Source: a bacterium
Lineage (GTDB): Bacteria > Babelota > Babeliae > Babelales > RVW-14
DNA: 23,297 nucleotides
Direction: 5' to 3'
NCBI GenBank assembly: GCA_023249955.1
Contig: JAHFBR010000001.1
Coordinates: 1-23,297, forward strand
The position numbers and the translations under genes are program-made. A model generated the notes under the pieces. It made no database searches. It worked only from the letters and a program-made list of their open reading frames with translations, and was not told the origin of the DNA. Below, piece by piece: positions 15,577-22,561 of this stretch. The stretch's first letter is position 1. Each line of letters starts with the position of its first letter.

Positions 15577-15582
15577 ATTATA
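15577..15582 (-). promoter_or_regulatory. Perfect -10 box (TATAAT) of the DUF5674 operon
   Basis: TATAAT on the minus strand lies 42 nt upstream of the start codon. No good -35 hexamer stands at 17 nt, so activity may rely on an activator. A large inverted repeat (15612-15676) lies just upstream, where a regulator could bind. Confidence 0.55.
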
Positions 15583-15611
15583 TCACAGAATAATAAGAGA
15601 TTATCTAGTGC

Positions 15612-15676
15612 TTGCAAAGTGACGGCGCCACCGTCACTTTGAGACTCAATATGACGGTAGCGCCGTCACTTTGCAA
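15612..15676. repeat. Nested inverted repeat with 25-bp arms
   Basis: The arms 15612-15636 (starting TTGCAAAGTGACGGCGCC) and 15652-15676 are complementary at 24 of 25 positions, with a 15-nt spacer. The left arm itself contains a second palindrome (AAAGTGACGG, 5 nt, CCGTCACTTT). It lies in the long noncoding region between the DUF5674 operon and barrel paralog 2. Confidence 0.85.
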
Positions 15677-15688
15677 AAACAGGGGAAA

Positions 15689-15740
15689 AAGAGGGATTAA
15701 AAAAAGGGTCGTAGGGAAACCCTACAAAAAAATCCCTCTT
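15689..15740. repeat. Nested double hairpin
   Basis: The outer arms AAGAGGGAT (15689-15697) and ATCCCTCTT (15732-15740) enclose A-runs and an inner hairpin, GTAGGG-AAA-CCCTAC (15711-15725). It could be a terminator or a small structured RNA; no gene end abuts it on either strand. Confidence 0.75.
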
Positions 15741-16293
15741 GCCAAAATCTAAAATTGATTTAATCTCGAAGCGTTATGTTTGTTATCTCAACCTGAGTAA
15801 TGAAGACAAAAACAATCCGCAACATGACACATAACTGCAACAAACATCGTTTGAACGCGGCTTTGAAAAATTGAGATTGCTCATCACCCCCTGCCACACA
15901 CGAACCGATCGACAACTTACAACAACAAACTGTGCTTAAATACGCGCCAAACGTGGTCTGTTGCACAAGAAGCTTGATATGTAAATATGCATTCGTTAGC
16001 CTAATCATTGTAATTCAGTATTTGCTATTTCGGAATACTGATCTGCGGCTGGCACATGCGACGTTAAAGCTATGCGATTGGGGTAGTTATCGGTGTTTAA
16101 TCGAACCCGCGAGGAGGAAAGGAGGTCGCACAAAGGAAATTTTGCACATGCCTGTTATTTCATTAACCACGTGCTCGCGATGCATGTCTTTATAGATTCG
16201 TGCTGATGCACGGGATTCGATGAATACGAAATAAAAGACAAAAAAGGTAGTAAGTTTAACGTATACAACAGTTTTTTTGTGTGAGGTACGTAT
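15741..16293. other. Long noncoding leader region upstream of barrel paralog 2
   Basis: No convincing gene was found over about 550 nt. Open frames on both strands lack ribosome sites and look cysteine-rich and non-protein-like. There is a short hairpin (CGTGC-TGAT-GCACG near 16199-16212) and a TATACA hexamer at 16262-16267 without a good -35. GAGGT stands 6 nt before the ATG at 16294. A long 5' leader or a small RNA is possible, but none of the RNA families checked by eye (RNase P, tmRNA, SRP RNA, 6S) fits. Confidence 0.4.
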
Positions 16294-17826
16294 ATGAATA
16301 AGATGTTAAAGGGACTTTTGGTTTCCCTCCTTGCAGTGAGTGCTGCGCAAGTTGACGCGCACACCAACAAGACTTTCTTGTTGCCACGTTCGCAAGGCGT
16401 TCAACTTCCAATGCAATACACAACATTTCATGAATTAGTTGGCAGAAAAGCTGAAGATAAATTCGGCGGTAACTTTGCAGTTACGGGATTCTATTCGCAT
16501 TCGGCAAATGAAAGCGAAACGGCTGAGTACTTCTTGGTAAAAGACAAGAGCAAAATCACCTTGAACGCTCTTTCAACCGCAGCAGCCGGTAACGTCGGTG
16601 GCCTAACCTCTGCAGGCAATGATGTTGATCTCTTCTACATCATTCACAATCGTGACAGAACAGACGTTCAAGCTGCAGCAGAAGCCGGAACAACAACAAT
16701 CGCCCTTGACCCAGAACACAGTTTTTATGGCGTTCGCTTTGACTATCACCAAGATTTAGACAAAATCCTCAAAGGTCTTTATTTGTGTGCCAGTCTTCCA
16801 ATCGTTCACGTTGAGAATGATCCAGAACTCAGCGTAGTAAGCAACGGAACCTTGCCCGCTGCCAACCTTGCAGCAGGAGCTGACACTTCACTTAAGAACA
16901 ATCTTGAGAAGTATTTCCGTGGAGAGTTTGAAAACACACAAGCCAATAACTTGCAAGCCAAACTTACTAACGCAAAAATCGTCAGCTCAGACGAAACAGG
17001 CGTTGCAGATATTGACATCGCACTTGGTTACAAATTCTTGAACAAAGAAAAATACCATGCTGCATTGGCAATCGCTGTAACGATTCCAACAGGCGATGAA
17101 GCTGATGGCGTAACCATGTTCGAAGCACTTGTTGGTAACGGCAAGCACTTTGGCCTTGGCGGCGACTTCTGCGCAGGCGCACGTGTTTGGGGCGATATGG
17201 ACCACAACATCAAAGTTATGCTCAAGATGAAATATCGCTACTTGTTTGAAAATAGCGAAAAGAGAACACTTGGTATCAAGGGCAGAAACTTTGGCCAATA
17301 TTTCTTGCTTGGCAAAAGAGATGCCGCAGGCGCTAAACAACTCATTCCAGCAGCAAACGTCACAACACTCAATGTTGATGTAACACCAGGCAGCCAATTT
17401 GATGGCGTCCTTGCTTTTGCATACAACAATGGCGGCTTCTGCTTTGATCTTGGCTACAACATGTACTTCAGAGAAGATGAAGATGTTGAGTTGAAAGATA
17501 CATTTGAGACAGGCCTTTATACAATTGCAGCAAGATCTGCTGACACCGCTAATGCCTTCGCTAACCCAATTGTTGCCGCTAACAACATTACCGATGGCAA
17601 CGCAGCAGCTGGAGCAGCCTCCATTCTCAGCAAAGATAGCCTTGATCTTGGCACAGCCTCAACCCCATCACAATTCACACACACCATCTTCACAGCACTT
17701 GGCTTTACCTTCAAAGAGTGGGATAACCCTCTGATGCTTGGCGTCGGTGGCAAATACGAATTTGCTTCAGAAAACTCCGCGCTTGATATGTGGGGTATCT
17801 GGGCTAAGCTTGGTATCGGCTTCTAA
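16294..17826 (+). CDS. Exported outer-membrane beta-barrel protein, paralog 2 of 3
   Basis: This is a 510-residue protein with a signal peptide (residues 1-22, LLVSLLAVSAAQVDA, cleavage before HTNK). It follows paralog 1 closely in the blocks TFLLPRSQGVQLPMQYTTFHE, GVRFDYHQDLDKIL, ADIDIALGYKFLNKE, VTIPTGDEADGVTMFEALVG, RTLGIKGRNFGQYFLLG, VTPGSQFDGVLAFAYNN and DLGYNMYFREDEDVELKDTF. It ends in WAKLGIGF, a barrel-closing strand. Residues between the blocks differ most near 95-135, 190-220 and 435-460, which may be surface loops. It is monocistronic, with its own terminator at 17853-17882 and a long upstream leader. Barrel topology is an inference from strand pattern and the terminal phenylalanine; the substrate or ligand is unknown. 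Confidence 0.8.
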   Translation: MNKMLKGLLVSLLAVSAAQVDAHTNKTFLLPRSQGVQLPMQYTTFHELVGRKAEDKFGGNFAVTGFYSHSANESETAEYFLVKDKSKITLNALSTAAAGNVGGLTSAGNDVDLFYIIHNRDRTDVQAAAEAGTTTIALDPEHSFYGVRFDYHQDLDKILKGLYLCASLPIVHVENDPELSVVSNGTLPAANLAAGADTSLKNNLEKYFRGEFENTQANNLQAKLTNAKIVSSDETGVADIDIALGYKFLNKEKYHAALAIAVTIPTGDEADGVTMFEALVGNGKHFGLGGDFCAGARVWGDMDHNIKVMLKMKYRYLFENSEKRTLGIKGRNFGQYFLLGKRDAAGAKQLIPAANVTTLNVDVTPGSQFDGVLAFAYNNGGFCFDLGYNMYFREDEDVELKDTFETGLYTIAARSADTANAFANPIVAANNITDGNAAAGAASILSKDSLDLGTASTPSQFTHTIFTALGFTFKEWDNPLMLGVGGKYEFASENSALDMWGIWAKLGIGF

Positions 17827-17852
17827 TAAGCTTTTATCAAAAATAGCTTTCA

Positions 17853-17882
17853 TAAAAGGGTCGGGTTTCCCGGCCCTTTTTT
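17853..17882 (+). terminator. Rho-independent terminator behind barrel paralog 2
   Basis: GGGTCGGG (17858-17865) pairs with CCCGGCCC (17869-17876) over a TTT loop, followed by six T, with AAAA before it. Sequence and position closely resemble the terminator at 6105-6139. Confidence 0.9.
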
Positions 17883-17912
17883 ATTTCCCCAATAAATCAA
17901 GAACAAATTTTT

Positions 17913-18335
17913 GATTTGCAGGGCTGCACCCACTTCGACAGGGCTCAGGACAGGCCTGCACCGCCCAAAGGGTCAAACGCAGGAGATGTTTTTGCAAACA
18001 CCTCCTGCACCTCCGTGCACCAGGGCTTCGCCCTTGGATCCCACTACGCGGCGTACTCACGGCGACCGCGCTGCGCGCTACGCCTGTTCGGACGCGCTGA
18101 TTTGGAACAATTATTTAAGTTTGCGTACGCGCAAGTTTTTTCTAGATATTTTGCTTTGTAAGCGTAATCGAGCAGACGCAGCGCGGAGCGTCCAGCCGTC
18201 GCCAATGGGCTATGGCGGACAGGCCAGTCGCCGCGCCTGCCCGTCGTAGCTACCCTGAGCGTAGACGGGTAGAGCAGGCACTAGGGGCGCAGACCCTAGT
18301 GCGGGGATCCAAGGGTGCAACCCTGTCAAAAAACC
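17913..18335. repeat. Intergenic palindromic repeat, rearranged copy 3 with extra hairpin modules
   Basis: It begins GATTTGCAGGGCTGCACCC, like copy 1, and carries the 25-bp REP-like unit (17932-17956). A hairpin follows (CAGGAGATGTTT...AACACCTCCTG, about 17980-18006). Then a block at 18020-18118 (from CAGGGCTTCGCCC to CAATTATTTAA) runs in the opposite orientation to its place in copy 1. Further palindromes are CGCCA...TGGCG (about 18200), CCCGTC...GACGGG inside GCCTGC...GCAGGC (about 18235-18280) and CACTAGGG...CCCTAGTG (about 18279-18301). No gene is seen in the stretch. Confidence 0.75.
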
Positions 18336-18405
18336 ACTTTTTTAAGCAATTTTGCCATTTTTTCATTTCTCTTTGTCAAAACTCTTTATTTTTACATCCA
18401 GGCCC

Positions 18406-18414
18406 TGATACAAT
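18406..18414 (+). promoter_or_regulatory. Extended -10 promoter element of the basic exported protein gene
   Basis: TGATACAAT is a TGn-extended -10 (TACAAT, 5 of 6). No clear -35 is needed for this promoter class. The start codon is 63 nt downstream. Confidence 0.5.
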
Positions 18415-18476
18415 AAAACTAACGCTACGGATGTGCCGTGCGAAAAGCTAAAAAAAGCGGGGGATTAGGAGAAACA

Positions 18477-18857
18477 ATGAATACAAAAAGAATACTATCC
18501 AGCGCGCTGCTGTCCGCGCTGTTGATGACGTCATTTTCGTTTGTTCAAGCTGGAAAAAAAGTATCACAAGAACAGGCTAAGAAAACAGCAGGCGCCAAAA
18601 AAGGTGCTGGAGGCGCAACAAAAAGACAACGTACACAACGTACACCAAGAAAACGCGTAGCTCCTAAGGGTGGTCGCAGAACACGCACCACGCGTCGTGC
18701 AAAAACGGGCGCACCAAAAAAAGGCGCTGCTGCAACAACACGCAAGACGGTTGGCAAGCCAGGCGAAAAGCCAGCGAAACGCGGCTTCTTTAAGCGTGGC
18801 CAAAAGAAAGCAACCACAACGACACGTCAAACGACTGGTGCAACGTCAGGCAAATAA
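18477..18857 (+). CDS. Small exported, extremely basic (histone H1-tail-like) protein
   Basis: This is a 126-residue protein. Residues 1-25 form a signal peptide (RILSSALLSALLMTSFSFVQA, cleaved before GKK). The mature 101 residues are almost entirely K, R, T, A, G, P and Q, with low-complexity segments such as KKTAGAKKGAGGATKRQR, RRTRTTRRAKTGAPKKGA and KATTTTRQTTGATSGK. I saw no acidic residues beyond two glutamates and no cysteine. The composition resembles eukaryotic histone H1 tails or bacterial histone-like Hc proteins, but those are cytoplasmic whereas this one is addressed to the export pathway. The ATG at 18477 is preferred because AGGAGA is about 5 nt upstream and the signal peptide starts there; an in-frame upstream ATG adds a polar stretch. 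A hairpin terminator follows at 18894-18920. Alternatives are a periplasmic nucleic-acid or polyanion binder, or a surface mucin-like protein. Confidence 0.78.
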   Translation: MNTKRILSSALLSALLMTSFSFVQAGKKVSQEQAKKTAGAKKGAGGATKRQRTQRTPRKRVAPKGGRRTRTTRRAKTGAPKKGAAATTRKTVGKPGEKPAKRGFFKRGQKKATTTTRQTTGATSGK

Positions 18858-18893
18858 CTTTCACGGCACAAGCAATCGACACTAAGCTCGATC

Positions 18894-18920
18894 ACAAGGC
18901 GGTCCATGCGGCCGCCTTGT
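18894..18920 (+). terminator. Probable terminator behind the basic protein gene
   Basis: ACAAGGCGG (18894-18902) pairs with CCGCCTTGT (18912-18920) over a 9-nt loop. The following TCTATTTCT is only moderately T-rich. Confidence 0.6.
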
Positions 18921-19093
18921 TCTATTTCTACCAATCATCACCACAGTACATTAACCACCTCCTTACAAAACTCTTGCCATTCAATTCTTGATTGGCTAAC
19001 CTCAGGTGTAGTTTCAAAAAAATCATTCTGTCACTACCACAAGCGACAGCGCGTCGCTTCACAAAAAAAGGTAAGAAAGAAAGGAGACCAAGA

Positions 19094-20575
19094 ATGACGT
19101 ACAATAAGATTGTTTACAATCTTTTTATGGTTGCTGCTTTGGTATGGGGTAGCGCTGCTGCACGAGGCTTTTCAGGCTATTCACAAAAAACGTATCTGTC
19201 CCCCCGCTCGCACGGTGTTAACACCGCCATGGAGTACACCACGTGGCATCAACATGCATACAAAAAACACAAAGTCACGAATCGCTCTCATTTTCAAGCA
19301 GCACCGTTTTATCAAAAGTCACAACGAGCTGCAGAGTTAGGTAAATATTTTGGTATTGGCAACGGCAAGAATAGTTTTAAAATTGGCTTGTTGCCACCGG
19401 ATGCTCAAGCTGCTGATCTCGACAAGGGCTTGATCATTCACGACCAGGGAGCTCGAGCCGATGGTTTACGCGGCACCGTCGCTTTCAATCCAGAGCAAGA
19501 GGTCTTTGGCTCACGCTTGGATTTTTTCCAAGACGTGAATCACCCTGTTGCAGGGCTCTTTTTTAAAGCCAGCGCGCCGTTCGTACACGTAGCCAACACC
19601 ATGGGCCTCAAAGTCACTGATGGACATGCAACACCAGCCTTTGGTACCAAAACATTCACTCTGGAAGACTTTTTTGCAGGACGCGTTCAAGTTCTTGCAG
19701 CTGATGACGGTACCAATCTCCAAGATCCACTCACCAAAGCAAAAATTGCCGGCCGCCGTACCGCACAAGGTATTGCCGACATCGATTTGGGCCTTGGCTA
19801 CAAGTATTTGGATGAAGAAAAACGCCACGCATTTATCAGCGTTGAAGTCACCATTCCAACCGGAACCAAGGTACGCGGTGAGTATCTGTTTGATGCCGCT
19901 TACGGCAACGGCCGCCACTTCGGACTCGGCGCAAGCCTTGATGCCGGCCTTGAGCTGTGGAGATCGGACAAATCGACGCTCCGCGCCTTGTGGGTTGCTC
20001 GCTACAAATACCTTTTTGAGGGTACTGAGAGCAGAACACTGGGTGTAAAAGGAGTGCCATTTGGTCAGTATTTCCTAGCTGGAACTACAGATCCTGCAGG
20101 CACTGGTACAGCACAAACTGGCAAAGCATTGTTTCCTTTAGCCAACGTTCTTACCCAAGGCCTCACCGTCAAGCCTGGCAGCATGCTGGATACCTCGCTT
20201 GATTTCGCGTTTAACAGCAATAACTTCACTATCGACGTAGGCTACAACCTGTTCTGGAGAGATCAAGAAACGGTACACGCGAAGGCTGCCTTTAGTCAAA
20301 ATTTGGCAATCGCCGCTGGAGCCCATGATACAACAGGCCCACTGGTCGTTCCCGCTGCTGTATTCCTGAATAACATTGGATCACTTCTTGACATCTCCAC
20401 CGTCAAAACACCGTCTCTGTTAAGCCACAAACTCTTTGCTGGCTTTGGCTACAGCGGTACGATGTACAAACATTGCCGCTGGTCGGTTGGCTGTGGCGGA
20501 TCATACGAATTTGCTACCTCCAATGCTGATATCGAAAACTACGCTGTCTGGTTGAAGGGCGGCCTCTCGATATAA
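19094..20575 (+). CDS. Exported outer-membrane beta-barrel protein, paralog 3 of 3 (most divergent)
   Basis: This is a 493-residue protein beginning at the ATG 6-7 nt after AAGGAGA; the open frame extends further upstream but without signal-peptide character. The signal peptide is about residues 1-23 (VYNLFMVAALVWGSAAA). The paralog signature is present as TYLSPRSHGVNTAMEYTTWHQ, followed by GSRLDFFQDV, IADIDLGLGYKYLDEE, VTIPTGTKVRGEYLFDAAYGNGRHF, RTLGVKGVPFGQYFLAGT, VKPGSMLDTSLDFAFNS and DVGYNLFWRDQE. It ends in WLKGGLSI, so the terminal residue is isoleucine rather than the usual barrel phenylalanine. It has its own terminator at 20606-20630. Divergence from paralogs 1 and 2, which resemble each other more, suggests an older duplication. 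Function is unknown. Confidence 0.78.
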   Translation: MTYNKIVYNLFMVAALVWGSAAARGFSGYSQKTYLSPRSHGVNTAMEYTTWHQHAYKKHKVTNRSHFQAAPFYQKSQRAAELGKYFGIGNGKNSFKIGLLPPDAQAADLDKGLIIHDQGARADGLRGTVAFNPEQEVFGSRLDFFQDVNHPVAGLFFKASAPFVHVANTMGLKVTDGHATPAFGTKTFTLEDFFAGRVQVLAADDGTNLQDPLTKAKIAGRRTAQGIADIDLGLGYKYLDEEKRHAFISVEVTIPTGTKVRGEYLFDAAYGNGRHFGLGASLDAGLELWRSDKSTLRALWVARYKYLFEGTESRTLGVKGVPFGQYFLAGTTDPAGTGTAQTGKALFPLANVLTQGLTVKPGSMLDTSLDFAFNSNNFTIDVGYNLFWRDQETVHAKAAFSQNLAIAAGAHDTTGPLVVPAAVFLNNIGSLLDISTVKTPSLLSHKLFAGFGYSGTMYKHCRWSVGCGGSYEFATSNADIENYAVWLKGGLSI

Positions 20576-20605
20576 CGCGTTATCTACCGAATATTATATG
20601 ACGCA

Positions 20606-20638
20606 GGGGAAGGCATTCGCCTTCCCCTTTCGCTTTTC
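20606..20638 (+). terminator. Rho-independent terminator behind barrel paralog 3
   Basis: GGGGAAGGC (20606-20614) pairs perfectly with GCCTTCCCC (20619-20627) over the loop ATTC, followed by TTTCGCTTTT. It starts 30 nt after the stop codon. Confidence 0.82.
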
Positions 20639-20706
20639 TCCATCCCCAGCTTTCTTTTCTTCCTGTAACCCCAGCATCGCCTTCAACACGCTTTTTGGTG
20701 GTTTTT

Positions 20707-20828
20707 AGGCCGAAACGGCCTTTGTGCCAGCAAAATTATTATTGTAAGCTAATAATAACGCAAACCCAGCCAGAAAAGCTGTGTTCTGCGTACCGGAGGT
20801 TATGGTGTTTTACTGGAGGTTATTATGA
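20707..20828 (+). promoter_or_regulatory. Structured leader with duplicated ribosome site before the helical exported protein
   Basis: The leader contains AGGCCG-AAA-CGGCCT (20707-20721) and TTATTATT...AATAATAA (20736-20758). It then has GGAGGTTAT twice (20795-20803 and 20815-20823). The second copy is the ribosome site of the gene at 20825. The first lies just before an eight-codon frame (20802-20828, MVFYWRLL) whose TGA overlaps the gene's ATG. Its spacing of 2 nt is short for efficient initiation. Confidence 0.4.
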
Positions 20829-22456
20829 AACACGTACGCTTATTATTCATCGCAAGCGTATGCGCATTGGCAAGCATACCAACATCTATGACTTCACTTC
20901 AGGCCATGTATCGTCAACCCGCAACACTTCAAGCAACGTTTGCTGAGGCTACTCACAATCTTGACGAGGTGCAAGGAGCGATCATTGCTGCGGCAAATTT
21001 TAATGAAAAAATAGCGCAGCTGGACACTATTCAGCTTCGCCAAGCTCAACTAACAGAATGTGCTAATACTGTTAACAGCAACCTTATTCATAGTGTACAA
21101 ACAACCGGCATTTGTCTTTCAGGCATGCAAACCATTGCTCGCCATTGCGCAACAATCTTGCAAAACATTACAGATTCTTTCAACGCAGCAGACCAGCGAT
21201 CGCTTGATATCGAACCGGTTAAAATAACACTACAAGCTTTCAAAACCAAAATTCTTGGTTTTACACAATTGTTTGTTCCAATCGTTAACGAATCTGTAGA
21301 TGGTCGCTTTAAAAGCATGCTCTATCCTAAACACTTACAACCAGCTCGCCAAGCATGCGACCTTGTTGATCAAGTTTTAAAAAATATTGAACAAACCAAC
21401 ACAGCTCTAGCAACTATTAACGAAACAAAGCAAAAATTTGAGCTGAAATGTAATGCAACGTGTGACAACACATCATACATGCAACAGTACTTGCCACAAC
21501 CAAGTGATGAAATTAACGGTATGGCCGAGAGAATCGCTCACCTTAATGAGGTCGAAGCTACCCATGCACACTTGATGCAAGGCTTTGCACAATACTTTGA
21601 TACAATCATAAATAATACCGGTGATGCCAAAAACCATATCATGCAAGCAATTGATGATCACGTACATCCTGATCTTAATCATCATATGGCACAAACACTA
21701 AACCGCATGGGCCTTAATGGCGCAATGATTATGGAATACGTTTTTCAGCAAATCATTCTTCCATACAAAATCATGACTAACTTGCCTCAACCAACCGTAC
21801 CTAACATCAATACCATCAGCCAATACGCTGAATGGTTCGTTAATGTGCACGCGCCAGAGAACCTTAATGATGTAAACCTTGTAACATTATACAAATTTAT
21901 TGTTGAGCTGCTTAACGCAGATCCATCATCTGCTGAACTCCGCGCTACGTACGGCAACCAAATAGTAATTAACTGTATTGAAGCATTACATACCCTTGCA
22001 AACACCAACGAGCTTGTTCCGTATACTCACGTACGCCAAACCATTGCAGCTGCCAACGAAGCAGTAGCATTTGGTATCAACGTTGCTCCAATATATCAAA
22101 TGCTATACGAAGCTCTCAAAAAATATATTGTCACTACAAGCAAATTGGCTCTTAACGATGTTAACGCAGCAACAGCTGTTCACACTGTTCTTGAACTCGT
22201 CCGAGAGCAAGAATTTGCTCGTGACCTCTTCGCAACAGCTCGCGCCACCATGGAAGCTGCAACGTATCGCTGGCTCTGCGGCTGGAAAACAGCAAAGCAG
22301 CTTGACCGTGCTCGCAAAAATAAAGAACTCGCACCCAGAATCGCAGAGATCTTTGCATTAACAGAAATCTTTGCGTTAGCAGATGCAATTAATGCTGAAG
22401 AAGAAGTAGACGCAGAAGATGACGACAGCGTCGAGGGTGAAGAGCCTGCAGAATAA
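20825..22456 (+). CDS. Exported helical protein with acidic C-terminal tail (unknown function)
   Basis: This is a 543-residue protein whose start lies 5 nt after GGAGG. Residues 1-27 form a signal peptide (LLFIASVCALASIPTSMTSLQA). The rest is predicted mainly helical, with heptad-like and amphipathic stretches (ATHNLDEVQGAIIAAANFNEKIAQLD, ACDLVDQVLKNIEQTNTALATINETK read in parts). Cysteines occur in the N-terminal half (TECANTV, GICLSG, RHCATIL, ARQACDL, KCNATCDN) and could form disulfides outside the cytoplasm. The C-terminus has a short tandem IFALTEIFALAD followed by a strongly acidic tail (NAEEEVDAEDDDSVEGEE). No catalytic motif or named domain was recognised. It is a stand-alone gene between two terminators, convergent with fabF. 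A secreted or periplasmic host-interaction protein is one option. Confidence 0.78.
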   Translation: MKHVRLLFIASVCALASIPTSMTSLQAMYRQPATLQATFAEATHNLDEVQGAIIAAANFNEKIAQLDTIQLRQAQLTECANTVNSNLIHSVQTTGICLSGMQTIARHCATILQNITDSFNAADQRSLDIEPVKITLQAFKTKILGFTQLFVPIVNESVDGRFKSMLYPKHLQPARQACDLVDQVLKNIEQTNTALATINETKQKFELKCNATCDNTSYMQQYLPQPSDEINGMAERIAHLNEVEATHAHLMQGFAQYFDTIINNTGDAKNHIMQAIDDHVHPDLNHHMAQTLNRMGLNGAMIMEYVFQQIILPYKIMTNLPQPTVPNINTISQYAEWFVNVHAPENLNDVNLVTLYKFIVELLNADPSSAELRATYGNQIVINCIEALHTLANTNELVPYTHVRQTIAAANEAVAFGINVAPIYQMLYEALKKYIVTTSKLALNDVNAATAVHTVLELVREQEFARDLFATARATMEAATYRWLCGWKTAKQLDRARKNKELAPRIAEIFALTEIFALADAINAEEEVDAEDDDSVEGEEPAE

Positions 22457-22492
22457 CTTTTAATAAGCTCTCAACACCCAACCCACCCAAAA

Positions 22493-22514
22493 CTCCCATA
22501 AGTTTTTATGGGGG
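22493..22514 (+). terminator. Hairpin behind the helical exported protein gene
   Basis: CCCATAA (22495-22501) pairs with TTATGGG (22506-22512) over a 4-nt loop. It is GC-poor inside and lacks a following T-run, so it is probably an accessory to the stronger hairpin downstream. Confidence 0.45.
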
Positions 22515-22526
22515 CTAGGGCACCCA

Positions 22527-22560
22527 AAGAGCCCTCTTGGTTTCGGCCAGGAGGGCTCTT
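22527..22560. terminator. Bidirectional terminator between convergent genes
   Basis: A 14-bp stem (AAGAGCCCTC at 22527-22536 with its complement at 22551-22560, extended inward by TTGG/CCAG) has the loop TTTCGG. It lies 1 nt beyond the fabF stop codon and about 70 nt after the plus-strand gene. T-runs are short on both sides, but the position between convergent genes supports a shared terminator. Confidence 0.75.
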
Positions 22561-22561
22561 G

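Noticed and set aside
16060..16150. Possible RNase P or tRNA-like RNA because of GAGGAAAGG and a TCGAACCC string
   Set aside because: The surrounding conserved helices of RNase P are missing, and no tRNA cloverleaf can be drawn around the TCGAACC.
15760..16195. Short open frames on both strands (82 and 87 codons) in the noncoding leader
   Set aside because: There are no ribosome sites, the composition is cysteine-rich and unordered, and neither has a recognisable motif.
17913..18335. CRISPR array suspected from repeated hairpin-like units
   Set aside because: The units differ in sequence and spacing, there are no equal-length spacers, and no cas genes are in the window.
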